Of a DNA stretch of 64,000 bases, positions 63,962 to 64,000 are shown piece after piece (position 1 is the stretch's first letter; every line of letters begins with the position of its first letter). The notes below the pieces were generated by a model. It worked only from the letters and a program-made list of their open reading frames with translations. It was not told where the DNA came from and did not search any database. The translations under genes and the position numbers were made by a program. Origin of the DNA: Acidocella sp. (lineage in GTDB: Bacteria; Pseudomonadota; Alphaproteobacteria; Acetobacterales; Acetobacteraceae); contig DAIDEE010000006.1 in assembly GCA_027308685.1 (NCBI GenBank), positions 62,001-126,000 on the forward strand, in the 5' to 3' direction.

Positions 63962-64000
63962 GTGCTGAGTCTGATTGTGGGCGTTGTCGGCATCTCGCAG
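63962..64000 (+). CDS. Possible start of a gene cut by the window edge
   Basis: A GTG at 63962 opens a frame of 13 codons to the end (VLSLIVGVVGISQ as written by codons). A start like this occurs in dihydrofolate reductases, but 13 residues cannot identify it. It is listed only so the edge is not read as empty. Confidence 0.25.
   Translation, partial: MLSLIVGVVGISQ

Overview
This window looks like the chromosome of a hopanoid-producing alphaproteobacterium, most likely a member of the Acetobacteraceae (Acidocella/Acidiphilium type). That placement is an inference from gene content and order: a one-operon SUF system with SufU, an hpn hopanoid block next to ispH and dxs, and a chain from rsmB through a heparinase-like protein to purH. 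No rRNA is present, so the genus cannot be fixed. Most of the window is ordinary GC-rich core genome, and most neighbouring genes overlap by four bases or are spaced by only a few.

Layout. 1-2.4 kb: end of an iron-alcohol dehydrogenase, a TauE/SafE permease, a NUDIX hydrolase and a phosphoglycolate phosphatase-like HAD enzyme. 2.4-8.6 kb: complete SUF iron-sulfur operon (Rrf2 regulator, sufB, sufC, sufD, sufS, sufU, a DUF59/SufT-like gene, sufA). 8.8-10.8 kb: CAP-domain secreted protein, an Hsp20 gene with a ROSE-type RNA thermometer and a probable RpoH promoter, and an SDR. 10.8-16.2 kb: GT39-type glycosyltransferase, DUF1223 protein, an MsrP-like molybdoenzyme with its cytochrome b partner, then a divergent peroxiredoxin/LysR pair. 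16.3-23.1 kb: small secreted protein, an AceE-like transketolase-family enzyme, two RcnB-like genes, a Rieske oxygenase and an AsmA-family protein.

23.3-34.1 kb is an accessory block: a dead IS4-family element, a stub of a truncated gene, the whole histidine utilisation locus (hutI-hutH-hutG-hutU divergent from hutF-hutC with a HutC operator between), a secreted protein, a decayed kdp potassium-ATPase operon and tRNA-Leu(UAA). 34.2-41.7 kb: PBP1A, an old-yellow-enzyme, an enoyl-CoA hydratase, pnp, a PhnA-domain protein and a DJ-1/PfpI protein. 41.7-51.7 kb: hopanoid side-chain genes hpnG, hpnH, hpnM, hpnI, hpnJ and hpnK with ispH and dxs, which feed isoprenoid precursor into the pathway, plus one unrecognised secreted protein between hpnJ and hpnK.

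51.7-55.1 kb holds the most interesting structure: a roughly 2.1-kb degenerate integrated element in the 3' end of rpsI. It is bounded by a perfect 24-bp direct repeat of the last rpsI codons and carries a vapBC-type toxin-antitoxin pair, a truncated tyrosine integrase and extra att-like repeats. The original rpsI terminator is stranded on the far side beside a Mop gene. 55.2-64 kb: small membrane protein, then a minus-strand run read in the order rsmB, rpe, heparinase-like, galE, GT4, creA, purH, followed by tRNA-Ala(CGC) and a YggT protein. I did not find a clearly new multi-gene system. The best leads are the rpsI-targeting island, the RNA thermometer, the extra gene in the hpn cluster and the stand-alone AceE-like enzyme.
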